Source: Pseudomonadales bacterium (GTDB lineage Bacteria; Pseudomonadota; Gammaproteobacteria; Pseudomonadales; Porticoccaceae). From it: 64,000 bases of DNA. Of the stretch, positions 8,408 to 17,150 are shown piece by piece (the stretch's first letter is position 1; every line of letters starts with the position of its first letter). The notes below the pieces were generated by a model. The model searched no databases. It was not told the origin of the DNA and saw only the letters and a program-made list of their open reading frames with translations. The stretch lies in NCBI GenBank assembly GCA_024234435.1, contig JACKOF010000001.1, forward strand, positions 1,922,001 through 1,986,000, written 5' to 3'. The translations under genes were made by a program, and so were the position numbers.

Positions 8408-9592
8408 CTAATCAATCAATTCAATGGCAACGGCGGTAGCTTCGCCACCACCAAGGCATAAGGTAGCAATACCGCGTTTTTTACCCAAACGCCGCAATGC
8501 GTACAACAGTGTCACGAGAATGCGCGCACCAGATGCTCCCAGCGGATGTCCCAGCGCGCAGGCACCCCCATTTACATTAACCTTCTCAGGGTCCAGCCCA
8601 AGTGCATCGATTGCCAACAAGGTTACTACCGCAAAAGCTTCATTAATTTCAAAAAGGTCAACGTCATCAATTTTCCAGCCCGTTTTGTCGAGTAATTTCT
8701 TGATGGCGCCAATCGGTGCCAAAGTAAACTCGGAAGGGTTCTGCGCATGAGTCGCGTGCCCCACAATACGGGCCAAAGGTGTTAAGCCTCTTGTGGCGGC
8801 TGCCGATACATCCATCAATACCAGCGCGGCAGCACCATCCGACATCGAGCTAGCGTTGGCAGCTGTAACACTGCCATCCCGCTTAAATGCTGGTCGAAGG
8901 TGCGGTATTTTTTCGGGTCGAGCGTTACCGGGCTGCTCATCAACCGCTACGGTTCGCTCTCCCTGACGGGTTTTCAGCACAACCGGCGCAATTTCTCCCG
9001 CTAGCCACCCTGACGTAATTGCTTGATTAGCCCTGGCCAGAGATTGCACCGCAAAGGCGTCCATGGCTTCACGGGTAATTTGATTGTCATCTGCCGCTTT
9101 CTGAGCAAAGCTGCCCATCAAACCGCCGCTGCCCGCGTCTTCCAGACCGTCCAGAAACAGGCTGTCTTTCAGCTCCGCGTGCCCCATTCTCAAGCCCTGC
9201 CGTGCCTTTTCAATCAAATAAGGTGTGCGGCTCATGCTTTCCATACCGCCAGCGACGATAGCCTCACCGTTACCCACCAGCAGTTGGTCGTGGGCAATCA
9301 TTACCGCCTTCATGCTGGAGCCGCATACTTTATTAATCGTGGTACAAGGCACGGAATCTGGCAATCCGGCACCCAACGATGCCTGCCGGGCAGGAGCCTG
9401 CTTTTGTCCCGCAGTCACTACCGATCCAAAATAAAGCTCGTCAACCGCATCTGCGGAAACTCCAGCGCGTTCGACCGCCGCCCTGATAGCAACAGAACCC
9501 AGCTCGGCAGCACTTAATTCTCCAAGTTCACCCTGCATACCCCCCATCGGGGTACGAGCAGCACCGACAATAACAATTTGCTTTTCTTTCAT
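8408..9592 (-). CDS. Acetyl-CoA C-acyltransferase (thiolase)
   Basis: Protein of 394 residues. The nucleophilic Cys is in INKVCGSSMKAV, the second region is NVNGGACALGHPLGASGARI, and the C-terminal Cys is in LCLGGGEATA, all standard for type II thiolases. The start at 9592 gives MKEKQIVIVGAARTPMGG; a longer frame to 9679 lacks homology-like sequence. First gene of a minus-strand operon (thiolase, ACAD, SDR, DUF4345) and divergent from the AraC gene at 9793, which may regulate it. Confidence 0.93.
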   Translation of the reverse strand: MKEKQIVIVGAARTPMGGMQGELGELSAAELGSVAIRAAVERAGVSADAVDELYFGSVVTAGQKQAPARQASLGAGLPDSVPCTTINKVCGSSMKAVMIAHDQLLVGNGEAIVAGGMESMSRTPYLIEKARQGLRMGHAELKDSLFLDGLEDAGSGGLMGSFAQKAADDNQITREAMDAFAVQSLARANQAITSGWLAGEIAPVVLKTRQGERTVAVDEQPGNARPEKIPHLRPAFKRDGSVTAANASSMSDGAAALVLMDVSAAATRGLTPLARIVGHATHAQNPSEFTLAPIGAIKKLLDKTGWKIDDVDLFEINEAFAVVTLLAIDALGLDPEKVNVNGGACALGHPLGASGARILVTLLYALRRLGKKRGIATLCLGGGEATAVAIELID

Positions 9593-9792
9593 GGAATGTT
9601 TTCTTATTAACCTTTTTCGGTAAAAACAAACGGTGGTGCAGCAGCCCCAGCCCGAACCTGAAATCCTCTCTAATCGCATCGATTATCACGCAGGACTGTC
9701 CGCCAATAACAGGGCAAAAAGAAACTAAACTACTCACCAATTTTATCGTGATGTTAGACTAACGGCCCAGCAATCGCAGGTCCGCAAATGCT

Positions 9793-10815
9793 ATGAGTAC
9801 AACCAATGCACACTACGCTTTTTCTGCTCTGGCTGGTGCTGCACGCCAGGGAATTGATATCCAAGCGCTGTTAAGTGAAGCAGGTATTGATGCAAAACTG
9901 CGGACCAACCCCAACGCCCGCGTGACAGACAAACAACTCACGCGCCTGGTCCAACTAATCTGGAGCCGTCTCGAAGACGAATTTATGGGGTTCACCGCCT
10001 CACCCTGTAAACAGGGCTGTTTTGCCATGATGTGTCAGGTGGTAAGCCATTGTGAAAATCTTGAGGGGTTGTTCCATCAAGGTATTCGTTTTTACGAACT
10101 GGTCACTGACGACATAAAGATGAAACTGATCACTGGCGACACAGAGTCCGTCTTTGAAGTTGAGATGAGTAACCCCGAGCTTGATCCAGACCATTTTTAT
10201 CTCGAATTCTGGCTGGTTATCTGGCATCGGCTTGCGAGCTGGATTACCGGCAAGAAACTACCGCTGGTTCAGGCAAATTTCACTTACCCAAAACCCCCTC
10301 ACTTTGACGAATTCAAGTATCTGTACCCCTGCCCATGCCAGTTCAACCAGCAACGTACTCAACTCATTTTCAGCAATATTTATCTGGCTCAACCTCTCGT
10401 TAGAACATCGAGAGAGCTTTCGCATTTTTTGCGCTCGTCACCATCGGGCATTATGACTATTCCCGGCGATGACAATAGCCTCAACCGAAAAATCAAAATG
10501 CTGATTCTGAATAAATCCGGTGACTCTTTTGCAGCACCTGATTTTGATGAGGTTGCAACGCTGCTAAACATGAGCCCGCAAACTCTCAGACGTAAACTCA
10601 AACAGGAAGGCACCAGTTTTCAGCGCATAAAAGACATGATTCGTAGAGACCTGGCAATAGAAAAACTATATGTGCAGGGCCTGACTGTCACTCAGGTGGC
10701 GGGCTTACTGGGTTTTGCAGAGCCACGCTCTTTTACCCGGGCATTCAAGCAATGGACGGGGGTTTCTCCCAGCCAGTATCAGAAAACGGGAAAGCCACAA
10801 CACACCCATCTTTGA
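9793..10815 (+). CDS. AraC family transcriptional regulator
   Basis: Protein of 340 residues with an arabinose-binding-type N-terminal domain and a C-terminal AraC HTH pair: LLNMSPQTLRRKLKQEGTSF and VTQVAGLLGFAEPRSFTRAF followed by WTGVSPSQY. It belongs to the same broad class as the regulators at 3920 and 36158 but is clearly more distant from them than they are from each other. It is divergent from the thiolase operon; the 200-bp spacer holds an 11-bp palindrome (GTTAG-A-CTAAC, 9753-9763) that could be part of a control site. Confidence 0.88.
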   Translation: MSTTNAHYAFSALAGAARQGIDIQALLSEAGIDAKLRTNPNARVTDKQLTRLVQLIWSRLEDEFMGFTASPCKQGCFAMMCQVVSHCENLEGLFHQGIRFYELVTDDIKMKLITGDTESVFEVEMSNPELDPDHFYLEFWLVIWHRLASWITGKKLPLVQANFTYPKPPHFDEFKYLYPCPCQFNQQRTQLIFSNIYLAQPLVRTSRELSHFLRSSPSGIMTIPGDDNSLNRKIKMLILNKSGDSFAAPDFDEVATLLNMSPQTLRRKLKQEGTSFQRIKDMIRRDLAIEKLYVQGLTVTQVAGLLGFAEPRSFTRAFKQWTGVSPSQYQKTGKPQHTHL

Positions 10816-10949
10816 AAATAAAGCGCTGACAATGCGCTTGATCACGAAAGGGCATCGCCAGTAAACAGTTAAACACCAGAGCAATGCTTGAACAATTTCA
10901 CCGGCCATCATTGATAATTGCTCCGCATTAAGCCACCAACCACCCAACC

Positions 10950-10965
10950 CCAACCTTTAGGTTGG
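10950..10965. promoter_or_regulatory. CCAACC-TTTA-GGTTGG palindrome upstream of the LAL regulator
   Basis: A perfect 6-4-6 palindrome centred at 10957.5, about 100 bp upstream of the LAL start. A -10-like GATACT (10986-10991) starts 28.5 bp from the centre, which would put the site near -41, the usual place for an activator that touches RNA polymerase. Variants of the same element occur at 21204, 21261 and 28470. Autoregulation by the LAL protein is inference. Confidence 0.6.
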
Positions 10966-11060
10966 TTTATCGGCAATATTTAACCGATACTATCAGCTCA
11001 ACTATGCAGGTGTAGATAACAAAAAGTAAACAATCGCCCGATAGACATGAGTCAATCTCA

Positions 11061-13727
11061 ATGCCAACAACGCCCGATCAAAAGCTGAGCCTTGAAAAAA
11101 GACCCGCCGTGGAGCCCCGACTGCCCTTAATTGGGCAGTCACTCCAGTCGTTGCAGAAGTGTCGCCTCACGTTGTTTATTGCACCGTCCGGTTACGGCAA
11201 GAGCACTCTGCTGGAACGGATGGCAGAGCAACTGGCCTTACAAAACAGCAATGTTATTTCCATCAACGCGCAGCAATCCAGCCAGTATGATGATTACCTG
11301 GCGAATGCTTTACTGAGCAAATTGACTAACGACAACAGCCATCTTCGCGAAGAGGCCTCTCTACCCCAACTACCCGGCATTATTCACTCTCTGGATAGCC
11401 CCGTTTATATTCTTATTGACAACTATTCGCAAAAACACACTGAATCCGTCAAGCATCTGGTGGAGACTCTTCTCAGCATAAAAACTGATTTTTTGCACAT
11501 CGCCATGTGTTGTTCAGCCGAACCCGGCTTTGCTTACAGCAAATTGATGCTGTCGGGAGACGCTGTTGTTTTTAACACGGGAGACCTGAGCTTGCGTCAG
11601 GCAGATATCCGCCTATTTCTGGAATCCCATGTAAAAAGCATGCCCATTGACCCGCAGACCATTGACACCATCTATCAGCGTACCGAAGGCTGGCCAGTTG
11701 CTGTTCAGTTGGCTGCCGTGCTGTTAAACCAATACGGCGACACACATTTTCTGGAGCAATTCTCTGGTCAGGATCAGTTCCTTACCAGCTTCTTTAATGA
11801 GCACGTTCTGCCACAAACCCCCGAACCACTGATGCAATTCGCTGCACAAGCAGCCTTGTTTGACGATTTTTCCATAGATCAAATTAACGAGGCGCTCGAC
11901 ACCTCAACTGCCAGAGAGAATATTTTCGAGCTCAACCAGCGTAAGCTATTCATAACTTCGCTCGATCGAAATCAAACCCGTTTTCGATTTCACCCCATGT
12001 TTCGGGATTTTCTGGCTACAACAAAATGGCAACCCAACAAGAAACAATCCCGCGCCATCTATCAGGCCGCAGCGCTGTGGGCTGAAGAGCAAAACTTGAC
12101 CATTAACGCTATAGAATACGCACTGTCAGCAAGCGATTTTACATTGGCAAAAAGGCTGATTGTTCAGTCTGCTCAAATCATTGTCAGAGATCAGGGACTA
12201 CCACCAAAACTCATTCAGTGGTGTCAACGCATTCCTGCGGACAACAGCCCAACGGCCATTTACATGAATTTCTGGCTGGCATGGTCATTAACCTTCTCCC
12301 ACCAGTTAGAACTCGCCGAACGCAATATACTCAAACTGGAACAACAACTGGCCCGAACACGCTCACTTGGGAAAGAGGAGAGATTTCTGCTGGAAGGCCA
12401 GATCTGGGGGCTGAAAATCACACTGCGTGTTTATCAGGATCAAGGCGAGTGGTGTTTCAAGCAATCAGAACTTTGGTTAAAAAAATACCAGGATATTGCA
12501 GACCCCTACGATGTGGCCCTGGCGTTCTCTGTACGTTTTGTCAGCGCATTCTTACTGTTAAACCAGCATGAAGCGCACGCCAGTATCGTTAGCGCCAAAG
12601 AAAAACTCGCAGGCCTAAACAGCCCCTATGGCACCATGTGGTTGCAAACTCTGGACGGTATTTCCGAAATGGAGTTTGGCAATTATCAAGTTGCCCATAA
12701 AATCCTTACACGCGCTCACGACCAATATCTGACATTCGAAGAACAGGTGTCTCCCATTGTTTCTACCATTGCGCTGCTACTCGCCAAAACCAGTTATGAA
12801 ATGGGCGACATGACAAGTGCTGAGAACCACCTTCGGGAAGGCAAGGCGCACATCCACGATCACGGCCTGACAGAAACAGCCATAGCGGGAATTTTTGTTG
12901 AAACAAAGCTGGCTCAACAAAACAGTTTCAGCGATGCTTTGTCGGCATTGAAAAATGCCGAGTTCACCGCCGGGCATCACTCACCACGGCTAACCTTCCT
13001 GATCAGAAAGTTAAAAGCCGAACTGCTGATTCAAAACGGGCAGGTTGAGCTCGCCGAAAGAGAAGCCCGGTTGGCCGGTGTTCGCATTAATGATGAAGAC
13101 GGCATTGAAATGAAAAACGTCACTTCACCATTGATCGAAACGGAGAAAGTCCGCCTTGGCATTACGCTTTTATACGCCAAGAACCGTCATAAATCTGCAC
13201 TCAAAGAAATCAAAAAACTTCTTGAAAAACCACAGACCTCTCAGCGGCCCTTATTTCATACCGAGTGCCTGATCATCCATAGCGCGCTTTTGGCAACAAA
13301 TCAGGAGAAAAAGCTATCGGGCCGCCAACTGAGCAAAGCGCTTAAAAAAGCCGTGGAAAACGGTTTCTATCAGACATTTATTGACCTTAAACTATTCACT
13401 ATTCCCGCTATTAAAGAGCTAAGAAAACAGCGCCAGGATTCAAATATTTTGCCAGAAGATGATTTAATGGAACGAATCAGCCTGGCTCTTGGGCTGGCAA
13501 CAAAAAAGACCGGACCGGATAACAGTGAAGACTTATCGCTTTCAGCCAGAGAAACCGAGCTACTGGAGCTGCTAAAAAGCCCTCTGTCTATACAAGGCAT
13601 AGCCGATTATGTGTTCCTGTCCAAGGCCACAGTAAAATGGCACTTAAACAACATTTACAAAAAACTTGGTGTTAATAACCGGACAGGCGCTCTGAGCGTA
13701 GCGAAAAGCAAAGGGCTTATTTATTAA
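11061..13727 (+). CDS. MalT/LAL-type LuxR family ATP-dependent regulator
   Basis: Protein of 888 residues. The N-terminal NTPase has a Walker A motif APSGYGKST at about 41-49. The central 400 residues look like the helical-repeat sensor region of LAL regulators, and the C-terminus (about 825-888) is a LuxR HTH: LSARETELLELLKS, then ADYVFLSKATVKWHLNNIYKK. Length and architecture match MalT/AlkS-type activators, which bind an inducer and ATP, oligomerise and activate promoters. Similar regulators control alkane and terpenoid catabolism. It is followed by an acyl-CoA ligase gene, and a palindrome shared with nearby catabolic promoters lies just upstream. Confidence 0.9.
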   Translation: MPTTPDQKLSLEKRPAVEPRLPLIGQSLQSLQKCRLTLFIAPSGYGKSTLLERMAEQLALQNSNVISINAQQSSQYDDYLANALLSKLTNDNSHLREEASLPQLPGIIHSLDSPVYILIDNYSQKHTESVKHLVETLLSIKTDFLHIAMCCSAEPGFAYSKLMLSGDAVVFNTGDLSLRQADIRLFLESHVKSMPIDPQTIDTIYQRTEGWPVAVQLAAVLLNQYGDTHFLEQFSGQDQFLTSFFNEHVLPQTPEPLMQFAAQAALFDDFSIDQINEALDTSTARENIFELNQRKLFITSLDRNQTRFRFHPMFRDFLATTKWQPNKKQSRAIYQAAALWAEEQNLTINAIEYALSASDFTLAKRLIVQSAQIIVRDQGLPPKLIQWCQRIPADNSPTAIYMNFWLAWSLTFSHQLELAERNILKLEQQLARTRSLGKEERFLLEGQIWGLKITLRVYQDQGEWCFKQSELWLKKYQDIADPYDVALAFSVRFVSAFLLLNQHEAHASIVSAKEKLAGLNSPYGTMWLQTLDGISEMEFGNYQVAHKILTRAHDQYLTFEEQVSPIVSTIALLLAKTSYEMGDMTSAENHLREGKAHIHDHGLTETAIAGIFVETKLAQQNSFSDALSALKNAEFTAGHHSPRLTFLIRKLKAELLIQNGQVELAEREARLAGVRINDEDGIEMKNVTSPLIETEKVRLGITLLYAKNRHKSALKEIKKLLEKPQTSQRPLFHTECLIIHSALLATNQEKKLSGRQLSKALKKAVENGFYQTFIDLKLFTIPAIKELRKQRQDSNILPEDDLMERISLALGLATKKTGPDNSEDLSLSARETELLELLKSPLSIQGIADYVFLSKATVKWHLNNIYKKLGVNNRTGALSVAKSKGLIY

Positions 13728-13790
13728 TCAGAAGCACTATTGCCACTCAAACCAAGTGGAAACGCAGCGGCTCAAACCGCAAAGCGAAAA

Positions 13791-13850
13791 AACATAAAGA
13801 GAAAGAACATAAAGAAAAAGAACTTAAAGAGAAATAACTTAAAGCGAAAG
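13791..13850 (+). repeat. Four tandem 15-bp repeats
   Basis: Four consecutive 15-bp units with consensus AACWTAAAGMGAAAK: 13791-13805, 13806-13820, 13821-13835 and 13836-13850. A degenerate fifth unit may precede them at 13775-13790. The array lies in the 171-bp spacer between the LAL gene and the acyl-CoA ligase, 48 bp before the ligase start. Function is unknown; it could be replication slippage in a purine-rich leader or a repeated protein-binding site. Confidence 0.85.
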
Positions 13851-13898
13851 TGCCGTTAGGCAATTACGGATACAACCAGATAATAACAAGGGATCAAT

Positions 13899-15440
13899 AT
13901 GCAATTTACCCAGGGTTTACACAGAGCAATTCAACTTCATCCAGATGCTATCGCCACTATTTGCGAAGACCGAAAACTCACCTTCACGCAACTGGCAGAC
14001 CGGGTATCTCGCATCGCTGGAGGGTTTGCAGCGCAAGGCATATCTGCGGGGCAAACTGTTGCCATGCTGGGGCTGAACTCAGATTACTACCTGCAATACT
14101 ATCTGGCCTGTGCCTGGAGCGGAGTGATCGCCAACCCGGTTAACTTCCGCTGGAGCAGTGAAGAAATCATATACTCGCTCAATGATTCAGAGGCCGTTGG
14201 CATCATACTGGACGACCGCTTTGCACCCATGGCCGCAGAGATCAAAGCAGCCTGCCCGACGCTCCAGCATTTGTACTACGCTGGTGAGAACGCTGAACAA
14301 TTTCCTGAACTGGCACCGCTGGAATCCCTGATTACTGAAAGCGAGCCTGTTGCAGACGGCAATTATGGAGACAACTCCCTATTCGGTGTTTTCTACACCG
14401 GCGGCACAACCGGCTTCCCCAAAGGGGTGATGTTGAGCCACGACAATCTCTGCACCGCACCTTTCGGGTTTCTGGCTGAGGGCGGCTTCCCGGATGGCTG
14501 CATTGGCCTGCACGTGGCCCCCATGTTCCATCTGGCCGACATGATGCAAACCATGAGCCTGCTGTTGAGAGGCTGCACCCATGTGATGCAAGCGGTTTTC
14601 ACACCCGAGAATGTGCTGACAGACATTACCAAGCACAACGTAACAGACCTTTTGATAGTGCCCACCATGCTGCAAATGATGATCGACCACCCCGACTTTG
14701 GCGATTACGACACCAGCTCTTTGCAGCGCGTCTATTATGGCGGCTCACCCTTTGCCGAGGCCGCACTGGATCGCGCACTGGCGGCACTGCCCAATGCCAA
14801 ATTCATGCAGGGTTACGGCATGACAGAATCCTCAGCCATTATTACCGTGCTGCCCTGGGATCAGCACTACCCCGAGAACCGTCATAAAGGTCACACCCGA
14901 TCAGGAGGCCGCCCCGCCCTGCACACACAGTTGCGCATTGTGGATGAAAACGAAGCCCCGCTTGCCGCTGGCGAAGTGGGTGAAATTATCTTCCGCTCGC
15001 CCGGCGTCATGCAGGGTTACCTGAACAAACCTGAAGCCACCGAAGAAGCCCTGCGCAACGGCTGGATGCATACCGGTGATGTGGGCTACATCAATGACGA
15101 AGGCTATGTCTTTGTCATCGACCGCTCAAAAGACATGATTATCTCCGGCGGCGAAAATGTGTATTGCACCGAAGTGGAAAATGCCATCAGCAAACACCCC
15201 TCCGTGACAACCTCTGCCGTGTTTGGCATTCCCAGCGAAGAATGGGGCGAAGCCGTGCATGCCGCTGTTGTATTGAAACCCGGCAGCGCACTCACCATTG
15301 AAGAGCTAACCGCTCATTGCAAACAACAAATTGCGGGCTACAAATGCCCACGCAGCATGGACATTGTGGAAGCACTCCCCATGACCGGGGCGGGCAAGGT
15401 TAAAAAGAATGAGTTGCGTGATCCGTATTGGAAGCGGTGA
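13899..15440 (+). CDS. AMP-dependent acyl-CoA synthetase/ligase
   Basis: Protein of 513 residues of the ANL superfamily: P-loop FYTGGTTGFPKG at about 163-174, the MQGYGMTE motif, GWMHTGDVGYINDEGY, and a C-terminal catalytic Lys region PMTGAGKVKKNEL. It forms an acyl-adenylate and then an acyl-CoA. GGGAT precedes the ATG. It follows the LAL regulator in the same direction after a repeat-containing spacer, and probably activates an acid produced by the alcohol and aldehyde dehydrogenases of this region for beta-oxidation. Chain type cannot be fixed from sequence alone. Confidence 0.92.
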   Translation: MQFTQGLHRAIQLHPDAIATICEDRKLTFTQLADRVSRIAGGFAAQGISAGQTVAMLGLNSDYYLQYYLACAWSGVIANPVNFRWSSEEIIYSLNDSEAVGIILDDRFAPMAAEIKAACPTLQHLYYAGENAEQFPELAPLESLITESEPVADGNYGDNSLFGVFYTGGTTGFPKGVMLSHDNLCTAPFGFLAEGGFPDGCIGLHVAPMFHLADMMQTMSLLLRGCTHVMQAVFTPENVLTDITKHNVTDLLIVPTMLQMMIDHPDFGDYDTSSLQRVYYGGSPFAEAALDRALAALPNAKFMQGYGMTESSAIITVLPWDQHYPENRHKGHTRSGGRPALHTQLRIVDENEAPLAAGEVGEIIFRSPGVMQGYLNKPEATEEALRNGWMHTGDVGYINDEGYVFVIDRSKDMIISGGENVYCTEVENAISKHPSVTTSAVFGIPSEEWGEAVHAAVVLKPGSALTIEELTAHCKQQIAGYKCPRSMDIVEALPMTGAGKVKKNELRDPYWKR

Positions 15441-15448
15441 GTGAAAAC

Positions 15449-15486
15449 CGTCAAGAGGTATTGACGCCGCTTTCAATGAAACGGCG
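15449..15486 (+). terminator. Possible terminator after the acyl-CoA ligase
   Basis: Two overlapping inverted repeats follow the ligase stop: CGTCAA (15449-15454) with TTGACG (15461-15466), and CGCCG (15465-15469) with CGGCG (15482-15486), the second extended by a TTTC/GAAA inner stem. There is no clean U-tract, so this is a weak terminator call between two convergent genes. Confidence 0.35.
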
Positions 15487-15519
15487 CAAAAAATCGATGC
15501 AATGTTTTTGATTCGATTG

Positions 15520-15744
15520 TTAAGGCTTGTCTTGCCAGGATATATCAATCTCTCGATGGTGAGCCACACAATCACGAAGATAGAGGTTGATTAGACTTTG
15601 ATAGGGAACGTCCTTTTTTTCAGCCATGCGTTTGAAATACTCAACCACATCTTCACTAAGCCGCATAGTAACCGGCTTCTTAAGCTTTGATGCATAAGGG
15701 TTTTTGCGAGACTTCATTTTTGACAGGTCGTATTCTGATTTCAT
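15520..15744 (-). CDS. brnA: BrnA family antitoxin (CopG/ribbon-helix-helix type)
   Basis: Protein of 74 residues with a basic N-terminus and a short ribbon-helix-helix domain, KPVTMRLSEDVVEYFKRMA, followed by QSLINLYLRDCV, the arrangement of BrnA antitoxins. Its start overlaps the toxin stop by 4 bp (ATGA), giving translational coupling in the usual toxin-first BrnT-BrnA order. BrnA binds BrnT and represses the operon. Found between catabolic genes, it marks an accessory insertion. Confidence 0.85.
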   Translation of the reverse strand: MKSEYDLSKMKSRKNPYASKLKKPVTMRLSEDVVEYFKRMAEKKDVPYQSLINLYLRDCVAHHREIDISWQDKP

Positions 15745-16028
15745 TGGGCACCACCAGAGTAAAATTTGGATTCCTTCTTAGTTGCTTTGCGCGCAGAAAT
15801 GATTCGAATTGATTCTCCTGAGCCGCGCTCACAATGACATACCATCAAAATGCGTAGATCATTGCTCAGACCAAGCATGAGAAAGCGCTCTTCTTGAACG
15901 GATTCATCGTGATCATCGAACTGAATCGCAAACTCATCATAGAAAACGGATTTTGCCTCCTCGAAGGAAACACCGTGCTTTCTCAGGTTAGATCTGGCCT
16001 TTTCAGGATCCCATTCAAACTCAATCAT
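15741..16028 (-). CDS. brnT: BrnT family toxin (RelE-like ribonuclease)
   Basis: Protein of 95 residues with the BrnT pattern: N-terminal FEWDPEKARSNLRKHGVSFE, central DHDESVQEERFLMLG and C-terminal IRIISARKATKKESKFY. BrnT is a RelE-fold ribonuclease that blocks translation until bound by BrnA. The gene is complete and full length for the family, and its antitoxin overlaps it by 4 bp, so the system looks intact. Confidence 0.9.
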   Translation of the reverse strand: MIEFEWDPEKARSNLRKHGVSFEEAKSVFYDEFAIQFDDHDESVQEERFLMLGLSNDLRILMVCHCERGSGESIRIISARKATKKESKFYSGGAQ

Positions 16029-16098
16029 ATTTACAGTGTATGTACAAAAAAATTTGAGTCAAGGGCCTGAACCCTTAACAGAAAACCATAGTCACTTG

Positions 16099-16821
16099 TT
16101 ATGTGCTTTGACATCTTTGACTACCTTCAATCCATTTATATGGCGGGCAGGGATCAGTGTTTATATAAGCTGAAAACTGACTAAATAACTGCGTTTCGCT
16201 CCCAAATTGCAGGCCTGCTTTTTCTGATATTTCTTGAGCGAGGCTATTTTTATCTGACATCCAGTTTATGTATCCAACATTACCTTGGCGCTCTATTATC
16301 AAATTTTCAGGAATATTCGAGAATTGAGTCACATCAATTACTACAACGTTCCCAGAAACCCTGCCGCCGAGTTTGTGAGATTTTGTGAGAGCGGTACCCA
16401 TAACCGGAATGGAAGTCATTAGCCCCATCCCCAAATGCAAAGTATTGTTTTGAGCATTCTTCATTGCGTCCGGATAGCAACCGTTAATATCACTCATACT
16501 TCCGGTAGAAATAGCTGCTTTAACGGCAAATCCTTGAAGTAACATATGCCTTGAAAGAGAAGTGGCAATTGCTATGCAACGACTCGGATCCTGCTCTCCG
16601 AAAGCAGAGACAAGGATAAAACCATCGCCGAATTGGTGCGCAAAAATTCTGTCTCCATAGTTCTTATTAGGGTCGCCAGGATAAACCTTTTGCCCAATCT
16701 TGATAACAGCATCCATGAGTTTGTGTAAGCCCCAAATAGCTTTAGCCTGGGTTGCATCGCTATATTCATAAAGGTTAGAAAATCCCTCTATATCAATGCT
16801 TAGACCCCAACGCTTATCCAT
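16099..16821 (-). CDS. Orphan class III nucleotide cyclase-like protein
   Basis: Protein of 240 residues made of a single domain with no signal peptide, receiver or membrane segment. LSIDIEGFSNL (Asp10) and QFGDGFILV (Asp66) match the two metal-binding Asp motifs of class III adenylate/guanylate cyclases. The region expected to hold the Asn-x3-Arg transition-state pair reads GTALTKSHKLGG, so Asn and Arg appear replaced, which leaves activity uncertain. It sits next to a toxin-antitoxin pair. Stand-alone cyclases also occur in antiphage (Pycsar) loci, but no TIR or membrane effector is adjacent. Product, if any, is unknown. Confidence 0.6.
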   Translation of the reverse strand: MDKRWGLSIDIEGFSNLYEYSDATQAKAIWGLHKLMDAVIKIGQKVYPGDPNKNYGDRIFAHQFGDGFILVSAFGEQDPSRCIAIATSLSRHMLLQGFAVKAAISTGSMSDINGCYPDAMKNAQNNTLHLGMGLMTSIPVMGTALTKSHKLGGRVSGNVVVIDVTQFSNIPENLIIERQGNVGYINWMSDKNSLAQEISEKAGLQFGSETQLFSQFSAYINTDPCPPYKWIEGSQRCQST

Positions 16822-16876
16822 AGACCTGCCTGCCTTGTAGAATACATAGCATTCATATATCTCGCATAACCTAAAA

Positions 16877-16903
16877 ATTATAAATGTACAAAGATTTTGC
16901 CAA
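16877..16903 (-). promoter_or_regulatory. Sigma-70-like promoter for the cyclase-like gene
   Basis: On the minus strand TTGGCA (16903-16898) is followed after 15 bp by a perfect TATAAT (16882-16877), about 55 bp upstream of the cyclase ATG. The spacer is short, but the -10 is consensus. Confidence 0.5.
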
Positions 16904-17088
16904 ACCTTGTATTCGGAGCATCTGATTTGAAATGAATATTTCTGGCATTTCCGATTCCATCCGAAACAAGGCGAGGTGCGTAACGCACATTCGTTGAGTA
17001 TAAAACGAACAGAATCTTTGGCAACCGCTGGATAGGTTGTCTGCGGGGGCGATTTTGAGTGAAGAGTGGCAACGAGATAAGAGCCTGA

Positions 17089-17116
17089 GTGCCCGCCTCC
17101 AAATGAGAGCAGGCAC
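17089..17116 (-). terminator. Hairpin downstream of the flavoenzyme gene
   Basis: GTGCCCGC (17089-17096) and GCAGGCAC (17109-17116) form an 8-bp stem with a G-U pair when read as minus-strand RNA, 35 bp past the stop of the gene at 17151. No U-tract follows, so it may be a transcript-end or stability hairpin rather than a classical terminator. Confidence 0.35.
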
Positions 17117-17150
17117 CCGGCTTTAGACGTTTCAGTATTTCAAAGAAAGA

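Larger units (their letters stand above)
16822..17150. other. Non-coding accessory region beside the cyclase gene
   Basis: This 329-bp stretch has no convincing gene; the short minus-strand frames here lack ribosome-binding sites. It contains the cyclase promoter (16877-16903), a small hairpin GTGCG-TAA-CGCAC (16976-16988) and an inverted repeat at 17089-17116 close to the flavoenzyme stop. Nothing marks an insertion sequence or attC site. It may be the scar of the insertion that brought in the cyclase and toxin-antitoxin genes. Confidence 0.45.

Noticed and set aside
16976..16988. GTGCG-TAA-CGCAC hairpin as part of an integron attC site
   Set aside because: No flanking core sites (GTTRRRY/RYYYAAC) or cassette structure are visible.
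16871..17116. Overlapping short minus-strand frames of 74-81 codons
   Set aside because: No ribosome-binding site, overlap of two frames with each other and with hairpins, and no protein-like composition.
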